From the NCBI RefSeq assembly GCF_029690045.1, contig NZ_CP121464.1, positions 3,782,001-3,846,000 of the forward strand: a stretch of 64,000 nucleotides of DNA, given 5' to 3'. This document shows positions 63,797 through 64,000 of the stretch, one piece after another. Numbering within the stretch: position 1 is the stretch's first letter; each line of letters starts with the position of its first letter. A program made the position numbers and the translations under genes. Source of the DNA: Janthinobacterium rivuli (GTDB lineage: Bacteria > Pseudomonadota > Gammaproteobacteria > Burkholderiales > Burkholderiaceae_D). Below the pieces are notes generated by a model, which worked only from the letters and a program-made list of their open reading frames with translations, ran no database searches and had not been told where the DNA came from.

Positions 63797-64000
63797 TTAC
63801 GGCGACAAACTGCGCAACACCAGGCTGGACAGCTGCACCACGGCCGTTTCGCTGCTGTCGACGCTGTGTTGCAGCAGCAAAGGATTGACGTAGGGGCGCA
63901 TCACCAGGTAAATCGCGCTGGCCGTTTCGTCGAGCGGCGTCTTGCGTTCGAAGTCGCCCGTCTTGCGCCCCTGCTGCAAGATATCCTGCAGCAAGGCGCC
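63797..64000 (-). CDS. TetR-family regulator, C-terminal part (cut by window edge)
   Basis: An open frame of about 68 residues runs into the right edge. It reads GALLQDILQQGRKTGDFERKTPLDETASAIYLVMRPYVNPLLLQHSV and ends in LVLRSLSP. The pattern is the C-terminal ligand-binding part of TetR regulators. The DNA-binding part lies outside the window. It is located immediately upstream of the efflux operon, the usual place for a pump repressor. Confidence 0.7.
   Translation of the reverse strand, partial: GALLQDILQQGRKTGDFERKTPLDETASAIYLVMRPYVNPLLLQHSVDSSETAVVQLSSLVLRSLSP

Overview
The window is about 64 kb of GC-rich, gene-dense chromosome from a Gram-negative bacterium. Gene content (TonB and RND systems, a general porin, PEP carboxylase, ActP/YjcH, Rrf2-type NsrR, many hybrid histidine kinases), frequent GTG/TTG starts and the repeat families point to a betaproteobacterium of the Oxalobacteraceae, most likely close to Janthinobacterium. 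This placement rests on recognising protein families and repeats, not on a search. No rRNA, tRNA, CRISPR array, insertion sequence or prophage was seen. Both edges cut genes: a LuxR-like regulator on the left and a TetR regulator on the right.

Layout. 1-6.6 kb: a partial sensory regulator, msrA, a metallo-beta-lactamase-fold enzyme, hemB, a VirK/YbjX-type protein and an OmpR/EnvZ-type two-component pair. 6.9-11 kb: a YdiY-like outer-membrane protein, a lipoprotein lipase/esterase, and a type II toxin-antitoxin pair with a RES-domain toxin. 11-15.7 kb: a large MHYT-PAS hybrid kinase followed by a response regulator with an HD-GYP (c-di-GMP phosphodiesterase) domain. 16-21.5 kb: two small proteins of unknown role and an iron-uptake block (TonB receptor, FecR, FecI) under a clear Fur box. 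21.5-28 kb: pyruvate kinase, GAPDH and PEP carboxylase. 28-32.5 kb: nsrR, acetate permease genes, flavohaemoglobin and a hemerythrin protein, a nitrosative-stress block with a candidate NsrR operator and a nearby FNR-type box.

32.7-38.8 kb holds the most distinctive system: six head-to-tail, tightly packed genes encoding a stressosome (RsbR, RsbS, RsbT), an ATPase-PP2C phosphatase fusion (RsbX-like), a hybrid kinase whose N-terminus is an RsbT/RsbW-like ATPase domain, and a REC-kinase-REC protein. No sigma-B gene is present, so the output probably runs through phosphorelay.

38.9-44 kb: a membrane-anchored metallophosphoesterase, a WGR-like/DUF4303 protein, a LysR-SDR divergent pair, and an Rrf2-regulated thioredoxin-reductase-like flavoprotein. 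44-48.9 kb: a porin and a three-subunit membrane FAD dehydrogenase (Tat-type small subunit, GMC flavoprotein, triheme cytochrome c) in one apparent operon that starts at a TATAAT promoter carrying a perfect FNR-type box and ends in a hairpin with a T9 tail. 49-58.3 kb: a MarR/HpaR regulator, a DUF885 hydrolase, a LacI regulator divergent from a phytanoyl-CoA-dioxygenase-like enzyme and a Gfo/Idh/MocA oxidoreductase, then a GH3 glycosidase divergent from an AraC regulator. 58.3-64 kb: an F420-reductase-like oxidoreductase divergent from HxlR, and an RND efflux pump with its adaptor and TetR regulator.

Two families of intergenic inverted repeats occur. GGGGTC...GACCCC hairpins (three copies) all lie 24-40 bp after a stop codon. 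A GTAGGTCGGCTTAGCG-type repeat (three copies) lies just after fecR.
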